DNA of 64,000 nt from Akkermansia sp. RCC_12PD (GTDB lineage Bacteria; Verrucomicrobiota; Verrucomicrobiia; Verrucomicrobiales; Akkermansiaceae): contig NZ_CP143889.1 of NCBI RefSeq assembly GCF_036417355.1, positions 1,674,001 through 1,738,000 of the forward strand, read 5' to 3'. The notes beneath the pieces are model-generated. The model had not been told where the DNA came from, did no database searches, and saw nothing but the letters and a program-made list of their open reading frames with translations. The translations under genes and the position numbers were made by a program. Positions 61,598 to 64,000 of the stretch are shown piece after piece. How positions within the stretch are numbered: position 1 is the first letter of the stretch; the number at the start of each line of letters is the position of its first letter.

Positions 61598-64000
61598 CGC
61601 CGCTGCCCAAACTGATCTGGCGGGATTTGCTGACCAACCGGGGGCGCGTGGCCGTCAGCGTGTTTGCCATTCTCGTCTCCGTCAGCCTCATCGTCTGGAT
61701 GATGGGAAGCTATGATACGCTGGTCAAGGAGTTCGACAACGATGCCGAGGCCTACATGGGCAATTACGACCTTTGCCTGGTGCCGGAAGCGCCCAGGGGA
61801 CCGTTGCCTCCCGGGGGGCAGCCCCGGTTTGCCGATCCGGAACTGGCCGCGCGCCTGGCGGCCTCTCCGCTGGTGGAGTCCGTCAACGCCGCCTGCCAGG
61901 TTCCGCGCCTGCAGATCGGCTGTGCGAATGAACGCGGCAGTTTTGACGAGCAGACGCGCGACCGCATGGGCATTCCGCCCCAAAGTCCCATCCTGGTGGG
62001 GAACCTGGCCGCAGAATGTCCTTACGACCTAGAGGAAGGCGTCTGGCCCGACATGGCGGCTTCCACCGCCATGGAGGGGGTGCTGGGAAGCGGAAGCGCC
62101 AGGTATTTCCGCGCAGGCATAGGTACTGTCATGAGTGTGCGCGTGGGTGCGCATGTGTACGATGTGAAGGTCGTCGGCATCGTGAAGCAGGCAAAGGCAA
62201 CGCCCGGCGTCATCATGGGGCCGGGCGGCATGGGGGGCGGTCCCGCTTTTTCCTCCCTGTTCGTTCCGGCAAGCGTGTGTGAGAAGATCACGGGGCGGCC
62301 TTTTGTTCCCAATCTGATTTATGTGCGCCTGAAGGAGGGGGTGGACAAGAAGGAGTTTGTGGAGAGTTTCCGGGAGAAGCTGTCCAGGGCTTCCGCTGCC
62401 GTGGCGGATACGGATTCCATCATCCAGCGGCTTTCCAGTGACCGTTCCGTGCGTCAGCAGAAGGATAGTGCGGAAATGTCCGTCTGGCTTGTCCTTTTTT
62501 CCTGCGTTTTTATTATTTTCACCACCTTGAGTATCGGCGTCAGCGAACGCACGCGCAGGCTGGCCCTGTTGCGCGCCCTCGGCATGAGCCGCATGCAGAT
62601 TGCCCTGCTGATTGTGGGGGAAGGCCTGTTCCTGTGCATTCCGGCCCTGCTGGGCGGCTTGGCCGCCGGGTTCTGCCTGGTGTACCTGCTGGAGGAAGGT
62701 TCCTCCACGCTGCCTTCCCTGACCTGGACGACGGCACTGGCCGCGGCCGCGTGCGCCGTAGGCGGGGCTTTGCTGGCCTCCGTGATTCCCGCCTGGCGCG
62801 CTTCCCGCCAGTCTCCGCTGGAGGCGGCCGTTCCTTCCGCCGGATTCATGGGGAAGGTGAGCCGTGTTCCCGCGTGGTCCGTCCTAGCGGGCCTTGCGTG
62901 CGTGGCGCTCCAGCCCGCCGCCCTGCTTCTTCCGGGACTGGAGGTGGAGACACGTAAATGGATGTTCGTCTGGCTGGGGTATCCCGGCCTGGTTGTCGGC
63001 GCCCTGTTTCTTGCCCCCGCTTTCGTCCGCGCGACGGAATGGGCCGGGGCGTGGCTGACGGGGCTTCTTCTGCGCGTGCCCCATGCGTTCCTGCGGGTCC
63101 AGCTCAGCCGCAATCTCAGCCGTTCCGTGGGAACGGCGGTGTCCATGTCCGTGGGGCTTTCCCTGTTTGTGGCCGTGCAGACCTGGGGATATTCCATGCT
63201 GGTTCCTTTTTCTCCGGATTCTTCCACGCCCGGAACGCTGGTTTCCTTCCTGCACACGGAGTTCCGGCCGGGAGACGTACCTGAGTTGATGGCGCGGCCC
63301 AGCCTGAAGAATGCCCGGATGTATCCCATTTACGTGGATGAACCGGATATTTCCCCGGAACAGATGAAGAGCCCCGGCTTTTCCGGCATGCGCAACCGTT
63401 CCGTGGTGCTGGCGGGAATTCCCGTGGAGAAGATGGCGGAGGGGAAAGATCCCCTGTTCCAGCCCGTGTTTGTCTCCGGCAATCCGGAAGAGGCCTATGC
63501 CATGCTGAAGTCCACCCGTTCCCTGCTGATTCCGGATACGTTCGCACGGACGGTAGGCTTGAAGGCGGGGGATGATTTGATGCTGGTGAATCCTTCATCC
63601 CGGGGGAACCACCCGGGGAATGCGTCTGAGGGCGGTTTGCGCGGGGCGCGGGTTGGCGCTTTTTCCGCCCCTATGAAGGGGGAACCCTGGAAGGTGGCCG
63701 GCATTGTCTCCTTCCCCGGCTGGCACTGGCTGACCAAGACCAGCGGCATGCGCGTGCGCCGCGGCGGTTTTGTGGCCGCCCTGGCTATTGCGGATGAACG
63801 CTGGCTCAAGGAGGATTACGGCCACCAGGGGTTCCAGTTTATCTGGGGGGATACGGCTCCCGGCGTGACTAATGTGGCGCTTCAGGATGATTTGGGCGAG
63901 TTCGCCCTGATGAAGGCCCGCGAGCGGGCGGGAGGGGAGGAAGGCGTGAAGCCGCTGGTGAAGGCTCTGACCCGGGAGAGCCTGGGCGGCAGCGTCACCA
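61594..64000 (+). CDS. FtsX/MacB-like ABC permease, C-terminus cut by window edge
   Basis: At least 802 codons remain open to the window edge. The first helix (RGRVAVSVFAILVSVSLIVWMMG, about 15-37) is followed by a periplasmic domain of about 230 residues. Three helices (WLVLFSCVFIIFTTLSIGVSERTRR; LIVGEGLFLCIPALLGGLAAGFCLVYLL; ALAAAACAVGGALLASVIPAWRAS) make the FtsX domain. A second FtsX-like unit then begins (about 430: WSVLAGLACVALQPAALLL), so this is the duplicated eight-or-more-helix form of the family. The frame is ATGA-coupled to the ATPase. The partner receptor upstream suggests metal or siderophore handling, which is inference. Confidence 0.85.
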   Translation, partial: MTPLPKLIWRDLLTNRGRVAVSVFAILVSVSLIVWMMGSYDTLVKEFDNDAEAYMGNYDLCLVPEAPRGPLPPGGQPRFADPELAARLAASPLVESVNAACQVPRLQIGCANERGSFDEQTRDRMGIPPQSPILVGNLAAECPYDLEEGVWPDMAASTAMEGVLGSGSARYFRAGIGTVMSVRVGAHVYDVKVVGIVKQAKATPGVIMGPGGMGGGPAFSSLFVPASVCEKITGRPFVPNLIYVRLKEGVDKKEFVESFREKLSRASAAVADTDSIIQRLSSDRSVRQQKDSAEMSVWLVLFSCVFIIFTTLSIGVSERTRRLALLRALGMSRMQIALLIVGEGLFLCIPALLGGLAAGFCLVYLLEEGSSTLPSLTWTTALAAAACAVGGALLASVIPAWRASRQSPLEAAVPSAGFMGKVSRVPAWSVLAGLACVALQPAALLLPGLEVETRKWMFVWLGYPGLVVGALFLAPAFVRATEWAGAWLTGLLLRVPHAFLRVQLSRNLSRSVGTAVSMSVGLSLFVAVQTWGYSMLVPFSPDSSTPGTLVSFLHTEFRPGDVPELMARPSLKNARMYPIYVDEPDISPEQMKSPGFSGMRNRSVVLAGIPVEKMAEGKDPLFQPVFVSGNPEEAYAMLKSTRSLLIPDTFARTVGLKAGDDLMLVNPSSRGNHPGNASEGGLRGARVGAFSAPMKGEPWKVAGIVSFPGWHWLTKTSGMRVRRGGFVAALAIADERWLKEDYGHQGFQFIWGDTAPGVTNVALQDDLGEFALMKARERAGGEEGVKPLVKALTRESLGGSVT

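Overview
This 64 kb window looks like chromosomal DNA of a Verrucomicrobiota bacterium, most likely Akkermansia or a close relative. The reasons are a GC-rich Gram-negative gene set, a secreted sulfatase and a secreted GH2 glycosidase, many lipoprotein signal peptides, and start codons that often lack a Shine-Dalgarno sequence and sit only a few bases after promoter-like -10 boxes. No database search was run, so the taxonomic call is inference. I found no rRNA or tRNA gene, CRISPR array, prophage or intact insertion sequence.

Layout. 1-8 kb: sulfatase N-terminus cut by the window edge, argG, rpsN, an FmdB-like zinc ribbon, a CorC/CNNM membrane protein, rnhB, yraN, and a copper P-type ATPase. 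7.5-9.3 kb: a two-gene operon of a TrpC-like barrel and a family-4-like uracil-DNA glycosylase, both with unusual changes at catalytic or cofactor positions. 9.8-11.2 kb: a 3D-domain lipoprotein and nth. 11.3-17.8 kb: an ExbB-ExbD-ExbD energizer locus followed by a very large TPR protein and a second periplasmic protein. 17.9-23.2 kb: a low-density stretch with a VOC protein, a siroheme-decarboxylase-like gene broken at a run of eight G, an RNase E/G-type nuclease, and mreB.

23.4-27.3 kb: GH2 glycosidase plus DoxX/MauE membrane protein, then a DUF6941-like protein. 27.5-38.7 kb: an accessory export region. It holds a 1178-residue fused ABC transporter, a small lipoprotein with its own promoter and an attenuator-like hairpin, an adaptor, an ATPase, an FtsX/MacB-like permease, two more small lipoproteins, a TolC-like outer-membrane factor, and a membrane protein. 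38.7-48.8 kb: a membrane protein downstream of menB, an AAA ATPase overlapping a predicted PD-(D/E)XK nuclease, ftsH, rsfS, mutS and a DEDD exonuclease. 48.8-58.5 kb: SGNH hydrolase, DsbD-like reductase, OsmC, a fourth small lipoprotein, dCMP deaminase, an MFS-acyltransferase fusion, a gene-free gap, a Pro/Asn-rich lipoprotein and a prephenate dehydrogenase. 58.6-64 kb: TonB-dependent receptor, ABC ATPase and an FtsX/MacB-like permease that runs off the end.

Best candidates for undescribed biology: (1) the lipoprotein-flanked MacAB/TolC-like locus at 31.3-37.6 kb, with related lipoproteins that share CGG(S/G) lipidation sites and a terminal Asn; (2) the overlapping ATPase-nuclease cassette at 40.7-42.6 kb; (3) the ExbB/ExbD/ExbD/TPR locus with a strong intercistronic hairpin; (4) the divergent TrpC/UDG operon; (5) a recurring promoter layout in which the -10 box ends exactly six bases before ATG, suggesting leaderless mRNAs.
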